64,000 nt of DNA from an uncultured Lachnospiraceae bacterium (GCA_947169385.1 CAMVPR010000001.1:1-64000), one strand, 5' to 3'; numbered from the stretch's first letter, positions 27,221 to 36,670 are shown. Numbers and translations are program-made. Notes: generated from the letters alone by a model not told the origin.

Positions 27221-27893
27221 ACGTGGTACGAATACGAATTCTCGACCATGTTCTGCTTACATAAGCTGCGTACGCCACATACACCACAATCACTGCAACT
27301 CCACCAACATAACAACCGGGCGAAAAACTCTTCTCTCCCTTCTCATCAGCAAGGGTATAAAGCTCTGCCGCTGCCGTCACCACATACATCACTACCATAA
27401 TTACATAGTGAATAACAACTTTCTTCTTGTTGTCAAAATACGGCGCGAAACGCCCCACTAATCCTTTAACAATCTCTGACAATTGAAAGATGTATAACGT
27501 TATAGCAAACATTATAAATGCAAACACCTGAATCTCCAAATGCTGATAAAACAAAGCTTTCTTAAATGCCAGCACTCCGATTACGGTATTGATTATTGCG
27601 CTTACAATCATGATACCAAGGTAGATAAGTGTTAATTTAAATCCTCTCTTAACGAGACGCTTATTCTCAAAAGGCACCCCGTTTAAGTACATCGGCGGAA
27701 GTCTATCCATCTTAAGGAAACCATCCAAAAACAGAAGCATTACCCACCAGCACACGATATCATTTGACCAAAATAAATGATAATAGGTTGTTGAGAAATC
27801 TGAATTGGCGCAAAACAGTATGTAATTGACCACAATGATAAGCGCAGCTCTCTTTAGCCAGAGTCCTATATCATTCTCATTAAAAGGTATCAT
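27192..27893 (-). CDS. Unrecognised integral membrane protein
   Basis: 233-residue protein with about six hydrophobic segments (IIVVNYILF, VCWWVMLLFLDGF, IYLGIMIVSAIINTVIG, FAFIMFAITLYIF, VIMVVMYVVTAAAE, GGVAVIVVYVAYAAYV) separated by short basic loops. No family recognised. AAGGAG lies eight bases before the ATG at 27893. Its last ten codons (LKDSSLRSE and stop) are translated from a dispersed intergenic repeat, so its original C-terminus has probably been replaced. It precedes the phosphatase-acetyltransferase pair by 26 bases. Confidence 0.75.
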   Translation of the reverse strand: MIPFNENDIGLWLKRAALIIVVNYILFCANSDFSTTYYHLFWSNDIVCWWVMLLFLDGFLKMDRLPPMYLNGVPFENKRLVKRGFKLTLIYLGIMIVSAIINTVIGVLAFKKALFYQHLEIQVFAFIMFAITLYIFQLSEIVKGLVGRFAPYFDNKKKVVIHYVIMVVMYVVTAAAELYTLADEKGEKSFSPGCYVGGVAVIVVYVAYAAYVSRTWSRIRIRTTLKDSSLRSE

Positions 27894-27986
27894 ATACCGA
27901 CTCCTTCTTAACAAATAAACTCATAATAATATACCACAAAATGTATAAATAGGCTATATCTTACATGCGTTATTATCTATATTTTA

Positions 27987-28015
27987 TTGATTTTTCAGCC
28001 AAAATACTTTATACT
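27987..28015 (+). promoter_or_regulatory. Promoter for the soluble HD-GYP gene
   Basis: TTGATT (27987-27992), 17 bases, TATACT (28010-28015), about 55 bases before the start at 28070. Confidence 0.6.
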
Positions 28016-28069
28016 TAATAGAATAGGGAGATGCTATGCATAGATTTCGACATAAAAGGGGGCTTCTAT

Positions 28070-29179
28070 ATGGCCAGTAAGATAAGAGTAAGTATATATA
28101 ATGTCAAACCGGGGATGACAGTGGCGAGTGATGTCTATTCTTCTAACGGACAGATGCTTGTACCTAATGGTTCAACCATCACTGAAGACTTGATTAACCT
28201 GATGAAGAATCACCAGATAACATTTGCAACGGTGCTAAGCGAAGACCCCACAGGCGGTGGACAGAAGCAAGAAGAGAAGGCTCAGATTTCCGAAGACGCA
28301 AGCTATCGTGAGCGTGTCAGAAACAGTGCAGAATTCAAGGAATTCCAAGGCGCATTCGAGGATTCCATGGTCAAGGTCAACTCGTCATTACAACACATCG
28401 TGTCTAACAGTGACGACATTGATACCAACGACCTTCTTGACAAGACTACCTCGATTTTTTCAGGAAGTACCAATACTTCTTTAGGTATTCTCGATCTTGT
28501 CAACAACTTAAGATATTATGATGATTCGACGTATGCGCATTCACTTAACGTATCGATTATATGCCGTGTTTTAGGCAAATGGTTACATTTGTCTGATGAG
28601 GAAGTGGATGTACTTACTGTAGCAGGTCTTCTGCATGATTTAGGTAAATTTATGATTCCTGAAGAGATTGTTAAGAAACCCGGCAAGCTGACAGACGAAG
28701 AATTCAACACAATCAAGAAGCATCCGTATCTTGGATACCAGCATGTTAAGAACAATCCTAACTTAGATGAGCGCATCAAAGCTGCCATGTTACAGCATCA
28801 TGAGAAGTGTGACGGAAGCGGATATCCTTCTCATCTAACAGGACCTAATATTGCTCCATTCGCCAAGATGGTTGCCATTGCCGATGTATATGAGGCTATG
28901 ACTGCTACCAGAGTATATAGAGAAGGTATGTGTCCTTTCCACGTTATAAGAATGTTCGAAGATGAGGGGTACCAGAAGTACGAAGTTGCTTACCTTATGC
29001 CTTTCTTAGAGAATATTGTTCAGACATATATCAACAACCGTGTTAAGTTAAGCAACGGTCAGATTGGAGAGATTGTAATGCTTAATCGTACAGCACTTAG
29101 TCGTCCGATGGTTAATGTCGGCGGAAGTTTCATAGATCTTTCAATGGTTAGAGATCTGACAATCGAAGAAATCTTATAA
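28070..29179 (+). CDS. Soluble HD-GYP domain phosphodiesterase
   Basis: 369-residue cytoplasmic protein. An N-terminal beta-rich domain (about 1-60, KPGMTVASDVYSSNGQMLVP) typical of many clostridial HD-GYP proteins precedes a linker and the catalytic HD-GYP domain: HSLNVSIICR, HDLGKFMIPE, IKKHPYLGY, LQHHEKCDGSGYP. Metal ligands are complete, so c-di-GMP hydrolysis is expected. The start at 28070 follows AAAAGGGGG; an earlier ATG at 28031 has no comparable site. It has its own promoter and terminator. Confidence 0.93.
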   Translation: MASKIRVSIYNVKPGMTVASDVYSSNGQMLVPNGSTITEDLINLMKNHQITFATVLSEDPTGGGQKQEEKAQISEDASYRERVRNSAEFKEFQGAFEDSMVKVNSSLQHIVSNSDDIDTNDLLDKTTSIFSGSTNTSLGILDLVNNLRYYDDSTYAHSLNVSIICRVLGKWLHLSDEEVDVLTVAGLLHDLGKFMIPEEIVKKPGKLTDEEFNTIKKHPYLGYQHVKNNPNLDERIKAAMLQHHEKCDGSGYPSHLTGPNIAPFAKMVAIADVYEAMTATRVYREGMCPFHVIRMFEDEGYQKYEVAYLMPFLENIVQTYINNRVKLSNGQIGEIVMLNRTALSRPMVNVGGSFIDLSMVRDLTIEEIL

Positions 29180-29187
29180 AACAATAA

Positions 29188-29214
29188 ACCGCATCGCTTT
29201 CGCGATGCGGTATT
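29188..29214 (+). terminator. Terminator between the HD-GYP gene and murA
   Basis: ACCGCATCGC, TTTC loop, GCGATGCGGT followed by T-rich sequence. It lies between convergent genes and could act on both. Confidence 0.7.
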
Positions 29215-29219
29215 CTTAA

Positions 29220-30521
29220 CTAAACAACTCTTAACTTGAACTTCTGCTCTTCTCTGTCACTGTCTACAAGTGATATCGAAGCACCTAAATCCTGAAGTTT
29301 CTCTTCAAAATGCTCATATCCACGCTGAATCAGCTCAACATTCTCAACTGCTGAATAACCCTCTGCTGCAAGTCCCGCAATAACGAGTGCAGCTCCTGCT
29401 CTAAGGTCAGGCGCAACCATATCGGCTCCGGTATACTTGTTAACACCACTGATAATAGCGGTATTACCTTCAACCTGAATCTTGGCACCCATCCTTGCAA
29501 GCTCATCAACATATCTGAACCTGTTCTCGAAGATGCTCTCAGTGATGATACTTGTACCTTCTGAAAGAGCCATAACCACAGCCATCTGTGGCTGCATATC
29601 TGTTGGAAATCCCGGATAAGGTAATGTCTTAATCTGAGTATTCTTCAAGGTACGTTCTCTAGCGTCCACTCTTACAGCGTCATCATATTCATGAATTGTA
29701 CATCCAATCTCATTAAGCTTGGCACTAATCGCCTCTAAATGCTTAGGAATTACGTTGCGAACTGTGATATCTCCTCTTGTAGCAGCTGCCAATGTCATAA
29801 ATGTACCTGCTTCAATCTGATCAGGAATAATTGCATATGTACTTCCGTGGAACTTCTCAACACCACGAATACGAATAACATCAGTACCTGCACCCTTGAT
29901 ATTGGCTCCCATTGAGTTGAGGAAGTTGGCAACATCTACTATGTGTGGCTCCTTAGCCGCATTCTCAATGATGGTTCTACCCTCAGCAAGAGCAGCAGCC
30001 ATCATAACGTTGATTGTTGCACCAACACTTACAACATCCATGTAAATGTGAGCACCGACAAGTCTATCTGCCTCTGCAGTAATCATGCCGTGACCAATCT
30101 CAACCCTAGCACCAAGTGCTGTAAAGCCCTTGATATGCTGATCGATAGGTCTGCTACCTATATCACATCCGCCCGGCAAAGCAACAATAGCCTTCTTGTA
30201 CTTACCAAGCAAAGCTCCCAACAAATAATATGAAGCTCTAATCTTCCTAATAAATTCATCATCTACTACGGTATTGTCCTTAGAAATTGCTGCACCGTTA
30301 ATCTTAACTGTGTGAGCATCTATCCTCTCGACCTTACCACCAATACCTTCTATAGCTTGAAGCATGACGTTAGTATCTCTAACATCAGGCATATTCTCAA
30401 TCAAACAAGGCTCGTCAGCCATAACAGCTGCAGCCAAAACCCCAAGTGACGCATTCTTAGCACCGCCAATGACAACCTCGCCATTAAGCGGTCTACCGCC
30501 CTTCATAACAAAACGTTCCAT
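29220..30521 (-). CDS. murA: UDP-N-acetylglucosamine 1-carboxyvinyltransferase (MurA)
   Basis: First committed enzyme of peptidoglycan synthesis, transferring enolpyruvate from PEP to UDP-GlcNAc; target of fosfomycin. 433 residues. The N-terminus has GGAKNASLGVLAA with the substrate lysine, and LPGGCDIGSRPIDQHIKGF carries the active-site cysteine that fosfomycin alkylates. The DLRAGAALVIAGLAAEG segment near the end is typical. The start is at 30521 behind TGAGGTG; the 28-residue upstream extension lacks family similarity. Firmicutes often carry two MurA copies; only one is in view. Confidence 0.96.
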   Translation of the reverse strand: MERFVMKGGRPLNGEVVIGGAKNASLGVLAAAVMADEPCLIENMPDVRDTNVMLQAIEGIGGKVERIDAHTVKINGAAISKDNTVVDDEFIRKIRASYYLLGALLGKYKKAIVALPGGCDIGSRPIDQHIKGFTALGARVEIGHGMITAEADRLVGAHIYMDVVSVGATINVMMAAALAEGRTIIENAAKEPHIVDVANFLNSMGANIKGAGTDVIRIRGVEKFHGSTYAIIPDQIEAGTFMTLAAATRGDITVRNVIPKHLEAISAKLNEIGCTIHEYDDAVRVDARERTLKNTQIKTLPYPGFPTDMQPQMAVVMALSEGTSIITESIFENRFRYVDELARMGAKIQVEGNTAIISGVNKYTGADMVAPDLRAGAALVIAGLAAEGYSAVENVELIQRGYEHFEEKLQDLGASISLVDSDREEQKFKLRVV

Positions 30522-30764
30522 GATACACCTCATATGTATATAACAAATATTACTGCAAATGCAGCGTACAATTAATCTTACCAAATGCCCGTCATACAGG
30601 CCCATGTGTACATAGCTCTATGCGTCTCACACCAAATATATCGCAAAATACATACCTATTATACCATATATTGAACATTTGTAAATTAAATTTATCACAA
30701 AAATGTAACATTTTTTTCATTTTTTATGCCATTTTGCCACAAACTGCTGTTCTCTTATCCGCCT

Positions 30765-32723
30765 CTATTCTTCCATCTCATCACTTATCTGCTGATATCG
30801 GTCCCACTCCTTCTTCCACTCTGGCTCCTTCTTGTATACTTCAGGCTCCTTAACATCAACCTTACGATTCTCGAAGTAAACGAAATTGTCGATAGCATCT
30901 AAGATGTCCTGGAATGTCTCCCTAGGAGCCAGCTCAATGTACTGCTTTAGGACATCGTCCTTTCTGCCGCCTTTATATCTTCCGTAGAAAATGTCAAAGA
31001 GATTGTGGCCTCTTACATATATCTTAATCAACTCAATGTTATCCTTGATATCCTGCTTAGAATTGATGCGAATACCTGTCTTCTTAATCATACGCTTGGT
31101 AGAACCAAGTTTATATAAATAATCGCGATACTTGGTATATAAAATGTTATAGAACTCTTCTTCATTCTTAATAACACCAACCTTAGCCATAATAGCCGGA
31201 TCAAGGAAATAATTCTCAAATGAATAATACTTTAGAACAAGTACATTCTTCGGCGTAACGCGAGGAAGATTGTTCTGATCCTGCTCCTGCTCACGAGCCT
31301 TATAGTATCCACACAATTGCTTAACCAACGACTTAGGATTCTTGCCATCAGAATCTCTAATCATAAGGAATTGATCCTTAAGGTAAAGCTTGTTGATGTA
31401 CTTGAGGTTAGCGTAAGTCTTGATATTAGTGCAACTGTTAACAGGAACAATGGCAATACGCTGAAGCTTACCTTCATTATCGTAAATCTCTGAATAGTAC
31501 TTCTCAAGTAGCATAGGCAACCTCGTGCTATCCTGCTTGCCCTCCACAATAAAGACAAAATTAACATTCATGAGATCATTAGCGGTATATCCAAGATCAT
31601 CCAAAATATCATCGATATCCTCATCTTCACTCGCAACAGTCTCATAATTCTCATCAATCATAATCTGCTTAATCTGCTTCTGAGAGAAGTTAAATATCAT
31701 ATTAGGCGAATGCGTCGAAAACATAACCTGGTTCTTCTTAGAGAGATTGTAAAGAATCTCACTGGCAACCTTCTGAAGCTGCGGATGAAGGAAAATCTCA
31801 GGATCCTCAATCATAATAACTGAGAATAGTTTATTATCCTTCTGTTGAATATAAGTCTCGAGTAAAGAGAAAATGTAAATACTCTTAAAACCTGCCGACA
31901 AAGTCTCAGCCGGTCCTACAGTGTTAAGTCTCTTATTGTGAACCATGGTCTTAACTTTAAAAATCTCGTCAAGATCAAAGTCGATACTATACTCAATATC
32001 CTGAACAAGACTTCCGTTCTTGTGGAAGTTCTTATTAAGGTTGTCTGCAAATTCATTGAGATTAAGATTAAACAGCTTGTACTCCATCAACCTTGTCATC
32101 TCTTGGATATTAAGCTCCTCCGGAGTCTTTTTGTTGATAAGCGGAATACAGTTGAAACACTGTGTACATGGCCTAACCTTGTCAAATATACACATATTCT
32201 CCCTTAACTCTCTAAGCTCCTCATTGCCCTGAAACTTCAGAATATCATCCTGTATATCATCGATATTACGATTGCTGTCAATAAAGTAGATAGTAGGGAA
32301 CAGTTCTCTGACATATTGATTGTCCTTGGTGATACCATCTCCAAGTCTGTTTCTCCTGTCAAATGTCATACTCCATTCAAATGAAATCGTCTCCGAATCA
32401 TAATCATACCCCGGAAACTTCTTCATAAAATCATCAAGCCATAAATCATATCTCTTGTAATCGCTTATAGCTCTGCGCTCATGAAGCTCGTGAAGATCGT
32501 CTTCATTAATCTTAAGTGTTCCGCCGATTACTATACTCTTACTCTTGTCGAAGAAATCACGATCCTTAATCTCGTACTTACCTACTACCGCCATAACAGC
32601 GTATAGCACCACAGTCTTACCTGTGTTGTTCTTGCCGACAAGAATCAGGGCATTGTCTATATCTTTAAATTCAAGTTCTCTGATGGATTTAAAATTACGA
32701 ACGTATAAAGAAGAAAATTTCAT
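30765..32723 (-). CDS. OLD-family ATP-dependent nuclease-like protein (AAA + Toprim)
   Basis: 652-residue protein. An ABC-type ATPase head has Walker A GKNNTGKT (about 30-37), Walker B FSVIMIEDPEIFLHPQ and the STHSPNMIF H-loop. The C-terminal Toprim domain has FIVEGKQDS and MIRDSDGKN acidic motifs, the OLD nuclease arrangement. Between the ATPase motifs is a four-cysteine cluster (about C178, C186, C189, C192; CTQCFNC), a possible zinc or iron-sulfur site. Such proteins act in phage defence or DNA processing; no Gabija helicase or PARIS partner is adjacent, so it appears to act alone. AGGAGG precedes the ATG by eight bases. Confidence 0.85.
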   Translation of the reverse strand: MKFSSLYVRNFKSIRELEFKDIDNALILVGKNNTGKTVVLYAVMAVVGKYEIKDRDFFDKSKSIVIGGTLKINEDDLHELHERRAISDYKRYDLWLDDFMKKFPGYDYDSETISFEWSMTFDRRNRLGDGITKDNQYVRELFPTIYFIDSNRNIDDIQDDILKFQGNEELRELRENMCIFDKVRPCTQCFNCIPLINKKTPEELNIQEMTRLMEYKLFNLNLNEFADNLNKNFHKNGSLVQDIEYSIDFDLDEIFKVKTMVHNKRLNTVGPAETLSAGFKSIYIFSLLETYIQQKDNKLFSVIMIEDPEIFLHPQLQKVASEILYNLSKKNQVMFSTHSPNMIFNFSQKQIKQIMIDENYETVASEDEDIDDILDDLGYTANDLMNVNFVFIVEGKQDSTRLPMLLEKYYSEIYDNEGKLQRIAIVPVNSCTNIKTYANLKYINKLYLKDQFLMIRDSDGKNPKSLVKQLCGYYKAREQEQDQNNLPRVTPKNVLVLKYYSFENYFLDPAIMAKVGVIKNEEEFYNILYTKYRDYLYKLGSTKRMIKKTGIRINSKQDIKDNIELIKIYVRGHNLFDIFYGRYKGGRKDDVLKQYIELAPRETFQDILDAIDNFVYFENRKVDVKEPEVYKKEPEWKKEWDRYQQISDEMEE

Positions 32724-32750
32724 AAGATGCACCTCCTAATACGGAAATAA

Positions 32751-32831
32751 AAAGATTCTTCGCTTCGCTCAGAATGACAGGGTAGCTAAATGTCATCCTG
32801 AGGAACAACGTGACGAAGGATCTTAAAAGAT
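32751..32831. repeat. Dispersed palindromic repeat, copy 3 (full two-arm form)
   Basis: Arm one AGATTCTTCGCTTCGCTCAG then AATGACA; arm two TGTCATCCTGAGGAAC through GACGAAGGATCTTAAAAGA. The arms pair over about 25 bases. Located in the divergent gap between the OLD gene and the Ig-like gene. Confidence 0.85.
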
Positions 32832-32906
32832 TCATCGTTAAAAATCATTATAAATATCTAACGTATATTATAACATATTACCCATGAATATTCATCATTT
32901 TTTACT

Positions 32907-32935
32907 TTGACCTATCATATAAACTGTGATAAAAT
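32907..32935 (+). promoter_or_regulatory. Promoter for the Ig-like protein gene
   Basis: TTGACC (32907-32912), 17 bases, TAAAAT (32930-32935), some 35 bases before the ATG at 32971. Confidence 0.65.
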
Positions 32936-32970
32936 ATAATTCCAGTCACATTTGAAAGGATGTAGATATT

Positions 32971-33315
32971 ATGGGTAAGAAGTTTCTTAATATCGAGCAT
33001 ACTACACCTAACGCAGCAGGTATAGTCAGACAAGATTTGAAGTTTAAGACAGGTGATTTCTTATGGAAGATTAAGTTCAATATTCCACTAGATCCTGCGA
33101 CGGTTAATTCATCTAATATGTATGTTGCCAACTCATCTAATGTACCACTTAAGACATCAATCAGATACGATGCAGTCAGCAATCAGATTGAGATAGAACC
33201 GGGTGAACCATACAGTACAACAGAATCTTACATACTTAACATTACAACCAATGTACAATCCAGAAGCGGTCAGAAGCTCAAGGAACCTGTACAGGTACAA
33301 TTCAAGTTTTATTAA
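32971..33315 (+). CDS. Small Ig-like (SbsA/Big_5-type) domain protein
   Basis: 114-residue protein that is essentially one bacterial Ig-like domain: FKIKFN-like strands, the PLDPATVNSSNMYV motif usual for SbsA-type Ig repeats (here in the form fusing an extended first strand to a VNSSN turn), IRYDAVSNQIEIEPGEPY and SYILNITTNVQS. No signal peptide or anchor is present, which is odd for a domain usually found in surface proteins. Strong promoter, AAAGGATG ribosome site and downstream palindrome make it an independent gene. Function unknown. Confidence 0.8.
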   Translation: MGKKFLNIEHTTPNAAGIVRQDLKFKTGDFLWKIKFNIPLDPATVNSSNMYVANSSNVPLKTSIRYDAVSNQIEIEPGEPYSTTESYILNITTNVQSRSGQKLKEPVQVQFKFY

Positions 33316-33316
33316 T

Positions 33317-33347
33317 AATAGCACGCCATATGGCGTGCTATTGTTGT
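33317..33347 (+). terminator. Terminator of the Ig-like gene
   Basis: AATAGCACGCCA pairs with TGGCGTGCTATT; T-rich tract TGTTGTAT follows. Located between convergent genes. Confidence 0.7.
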
Positions 33348-33402
33348 ATATTATTATAATTACAATCTCCATAATGAATATCTGTGTACGAAATCGCACT
33401 AT

Positions 33403-33426
33403 GATAATGTCATTCTGAGCGTACGC
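33403..33426. repeat. Dispersed palindromic repeat, truncated copy 4
   Basis: ATAATGTCATTCTGAGCGTA then CGCG: only one arm remains, in the form with the extra TAC seen also near 60930. It gives the last three codons (RSE) and stop of the 33410 gene. Confidence 0.7.
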
Positions 33427-36037
33427 GAATTTTGCTATCAGGCTTCTTTATGCCTTCTCTCTTATTTCTGGCACTTAAAGCTCTTTTCTCACCATAATCC
33501 TTAAGGTCAACATGATTAGATGCTGATCTAACCTCATTAATTCTGTTAACAAGCTTATCAACCTGTCCCTTAGCACCCGGAATACAATCAGATATAATCC
33601 TTAAGGCATCAAGATTACAATTAAATCTCTCCTTGCCATTATCGCTTACCCTGACACTCTTCTTGCCCTTGGTGTAGACTCTTATTGAATCAATAAGCTT
33701 TGCATTTAAATCAACAATGTCTTTTTTGATAACCTCTTTGTCGGCTTCATGATTAATATCATACATATCGTCAAGCACGGCAATTTTTTGAACAGCCTGA
33801 TGAAATGCCTTAAATTCTTCACTTCTTCCTTCAGATGAAATCATATTGGATGACAACACCTTCATCCTCTCAATATAAGTCTTAAGATTCTCCTCCGGAA
33901 TAATATAGGTTGCGTTTACAACCTGATTAACAGCTTCTGATAAGGTCTTCTCATTAGTAAGATAGTCCTTGACCTTATCCGGATTAGAAGTTATATTAAC
34001 AAACTCAGGCATAACCTTGATATTGTCTGCCATGGTATGAATCCTGTCAATATCAAACTTCTTAATGCTGTCTTTTATTAAAAATGCTGCCATAGCTTTA
34101 GCAAGCATATCTTTTTGAACCTCATAAGACATACCGACAGCATTTACCCCTGTATGAAGCTCCACATAACGGTTTACGGATACACCCTTTTGGTATAATC
34201 CAGAAAAATGTTCCTTTACTTCCATAGCGGACTTTGTGCTGATATTACCAAGCTCGTTTTTTGCTTCATTTTTAATCCAGTCATTAATCGATCCTGTTGA
34301 TAATTCTTTAATGGTCGATTTAGCTACATCATAGTATAACTTCTTCTCATTCTCATTAAGTCCTTCTTTAGCAATTACCTTTTTGCCTGAACCTTCCATC
34401 CATAAATATGACAGCTCTTCCTTAACAATATCTGCTATATTTAAATAGACATCATTAGTAGTAATATCTGGATCTTTCTCTTTGAATTTTTCAGTGAAAA
34501 GTTCCAATACCTTGGTTTCCCCGTAGGCATTATATCTTTTAAGAAAATCATCAACCTCATTACCTGAGTAACCTATCTTATGTGCTAACTGATACATATT
34601 GGTATCATTTCCGATTTTAGCAAAATCCCATACTATTTCGGTGGCTACAGTGTCATATTTATCCTTAATAAACCCCTTTAAAGTGTTAAGCCCGGTAAGA
34701 TAGAGCCCGGAGCTGTCACATCTTGCCATATATCTTGCCTTTTTATCCCGTTTTGGGTCAGCATTATCAATCTTACTTAAGGCATTCTCTTCAGCTCTCA
34801 TAAGCTTAAGATTATTCTCTGCCGACTTTTTGCCTAATTCCTTAAATACACGTTTCATAAGGCTTATATTGCCGGACTTGATATAGGAATCAATAAGCAG
34901 GTTCTCAATTGCACCTATCTCACTCTTTACATCGTCGGGAACCTTCTCACCCATATACGCTTTACCACCGAGGTAGGTTTCTAAATCAAGCAGATAATCA
35001 ATCTTCTCTTCGACAGTTTTTAAGCTGTTAAATATATCGGTATATTTAGTAGATGTCTTGTTCTTTTTAACATTTTTAGCTGAATCAAGATAATCAGAAT
35101 TAAATTTTTTTATTATATCCTTCATAAATGAAGGCTTAAACTTTTTAGCAAGCTTCTCACCCTCTGTCTTGCACCACTCACCGGCTTTTCCTTTAGGATA
35201 TCCTTCAAACTTTGTTTTATTAAGCTTCTCAATCTCTGCAATCTTGTTTACAGAGATTTTATTGTCTTTACGGTACTTCTTTTTGGCCTCTTCATACCAT
35301 GAAGCTGTCTCTGCCGTAATCATAAGTTCTCCAAGGTTTTTGGTCAGATTAGAATAAACTATTCTTAATCCTCCATCTTCTTTCTTAGGAATATACTTCT
35401 TGTACCGGTCTATAACCTTGGTCTCAGGCTTAAAACTCCGATTAGCAAAAAACTTCTTTTCATCATCACCCGTATATCCACAATAATGGGCAACATCCTT
35501 CATGGTCATATCCATTGTAATATTCAAGTCCTGTATTTCATTAATTTTAGATTCATTTTCACCTAAACTTAACTCTATAAACGCAGCAACTCCGTCTAAG
35601 ACCTGCATAACAATTCCATCCTTATGATTAAGGCTCAGCCATACAGCTTTAGAGTATGCATCAGGGTCATCCATATCAAACCTGTTATTCATATCAAAAC
35701 GAACATTCCCCCACTGATTCTCCAACGCCTTCATCTTAATCTTACCCAGTGCAGCAAAAACCTTCTTATGCGTCTCATGATTACCTTCTATTACATACTT
35801 AGAAGCAAACTCGTTATTAATAGACCTTGCAGCAACAGCTATTCCGTCATCTCCATTAATAAGTCCGTTCTCAGCCAATGCAGCAGCATAAACCTGCACC
35901 TGTACAACAAAATTAAGCTTCTCCTCAATCGTCTCGCATTTGTCATAAATATCCTTAATCCTGTACATCTTAGCCTTGTAGGAAAGCTTACTAAACTCAT
36001 CAGGATAATTATTGTTTTTCTCTTCAAGCTCTTTCAT
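33410..36037 (-). CDS. Unrecognised 875-residue helical protein with internal duplication
   Basis: Lysine-rich, largely helical cytoplasmic protein with no signal peptide or membrane segment; no family recognised. It contains an internal repeat: in the longer-frame numbering, about 35-225 matches about 341-528, e.g. DIYDKCETIEEKLNFV with DIFNSLKTVEEKIDYL, KKVFAALGK with KRVFKELGK, AHYCGYTGDDEKKF with AHKIGYSGNEVDDF, and ETKVIDRY with ETKVLELF. A weaker correspondence continues afterward, and the last 270 residues are unrelated. The start at 36037 follows AGGAGGGT. The end runs into a truncated dispersed repeat. No conserved catalytic motif is evident, so a structural or scaffold role is a guess only. 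Confidence 0.75.
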   Translation of the reverse strand: MKELEEKNNNYPDEFSKLSYKAKMYRIKDIYDKCETIEEKLNFVVQVQVYAAALAENGLINGDDGIAVAARSINNEFASKYVIEGNHETHKKVFAALGKIKMKALENQWGNVRFDMNNRFDMDDPDAYSKAVWLSLNHKDGIVMQVLDGVAAFIELSLGENESKINEIQDLNITMDMTMKDVAHYCGYTGDDEKKFFANRSFKPETKVIDRYKKYIPKKEDGGLRIVYSNLTKNLGELMITAETASWYEEAKKKYRKDNKISVNKIAEIEKLNKTKFEGYPKGKAGEWCKTEGEKLAKKFKPSFMKDIIKKFNSDYLDSAKNVKKNKTSTKYTDIFNSLKTVEEKIDYLLDLETYLGGKAYMGEKVPDDVKSEIGAIENLLIDSYIKSGNISLMKRVFKELGKKSAENNLKLMRAEENALSKIDNADPKRDKKARYMARCDSSGLYLTGLNTLKGFIKDKYDTVATEIVWDFAKIGNDTNMYQLAHKIGYSGNEVDDFLKRYNAYGETKVLELFTEKFKEKDPDITTNDVYLNIADIVKEELSYLWMEGSGKKVIAKEGLNENEKKLYYDVAKSTIKELSTGSINDWIKNEAKNELGNISTKSAMEVKEHFSGLYQKGVSVNRYVELHTGVNAVGMSYEVQKDMLAKAMAAFLIKDSIKKFDIDRIHTMADNIKVMPEFVNITSNPDKVKDYLTNEKTLSEAVNQVVNATYIIPEENLKTYIERMKVLSSNMISSEGRSEEFKAFHQAVQKIAVLDDMYDINHEADKEVIKKDIVDLNAKLIDSIRVYTKGKKSVRVSDNGKERFNCNLDALRIISDCIPGAKGQVDKLVNRINEVRSASNHVDLKDYGEKRALSARNKREGIKKPDSKIRVRSE

Positions 36038-36142
36038 GGCATACCCTCCTGTATGTAATAATTGCACTTATAATACACTATTTAACATAACAAATGCGTA
36101 ACAAATGTTTTTGAAAATAATTATATTGTAACCATAGTAATA

Positions 36143-36176
36143 ATAGCCCCAAGCATATACTTGGGACTATCTCACG
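36143..36176 (-). terminator. Hairpin downstream of the HIT gene
   Basis: AGTCCCAAG, TATATG loop, CTTGGGGCT on the minus strand, then TATTATTAC. The T tract is weak, but the position fits the end of the HIT-family gene. Confidence 0.45.
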
Positions 36177-36247
36177 CTTTATTAATATAACCATTAAATA
36201 TCGCCGTTCAAACAAGCAGATGCCAGCGATTCTTAGTGGTCGTATTA

Positions 36248-36670
36248 TTATAATTCCTTCTTAATTGCATCCGCAATCTCTGTCTGTTCATCACCTGTCA
36301 GTTCATGTTGCTTCCAAGTCACATTAACATCATCATCCTTGTATCTTGGAATCACATGCATATGAAAATGAAAAACAGTCTGACCTGCCGCTTCTTCGTT
36401 GTTCTGTACAACATTAACTCCGTCGGCGTTAAATGCCTTCTTAACGGCGTTAGCAACCTTAGTCGCGAGTGGGAACACCTTAGCCGCGAATTCATCATCC
36501 ATCGAATACGCGTTATCATAGTGAACCTTAGGAACAATCAATACATGCCCCTTGCTCGCAGGTGCAGCATCCAAAAACACGTTGAAATCGTCATCCTGAT
36601 ACACAGAATTAGTCGGGATGTCCCCGTTAGCTATCTTGCAGAAAATGCAATCGTCCTTTACGGTAGCCAT
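36248..36670 (-). CDS. HIT family nucleotide hydrolase/transferase
   Basis: 140-residue HINT-branch HIT protein, expected to hydrolyse adenosine phosphoramidates or related nucleotide adducts. The histidine triad HFHMH is at 101-105 and the N-terminal CIFCKI at 8-13 is typical of bacterial Hit proteins, with the QxxHFHxHxIP context intact. AAAGGAG precedes the ATG. Stand-alone gene. Confidence 0.95.
   Translation of the reverse strand: MATVKDDCIFCKIANGDIPTNSVYQDDDFNVFLDAAPASKGHVLIVPKVHYDNAYSMDDEFAAKVFPLATKVANAVKKAFNADGVNVVQNNEEAAGQTVFHFHMHVIPRYKDDDVNVTWKQHELTGDEQTEIADAIKKEL

Noticed and set aside
27166-27315. N-terminal extension of the histidine phosphatase
   Set aside because: Those 50 codons read through a dispersed repeat and the antisense of the membrane gene; AAGGAG and the RHG position support the start at 27165.
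30765-32723. Gabija or PARIS defence system
   Set aside because: The OLD-like gene is alone: no UvrD-type helicase (Gabija) and no AriB-like partner next to it.
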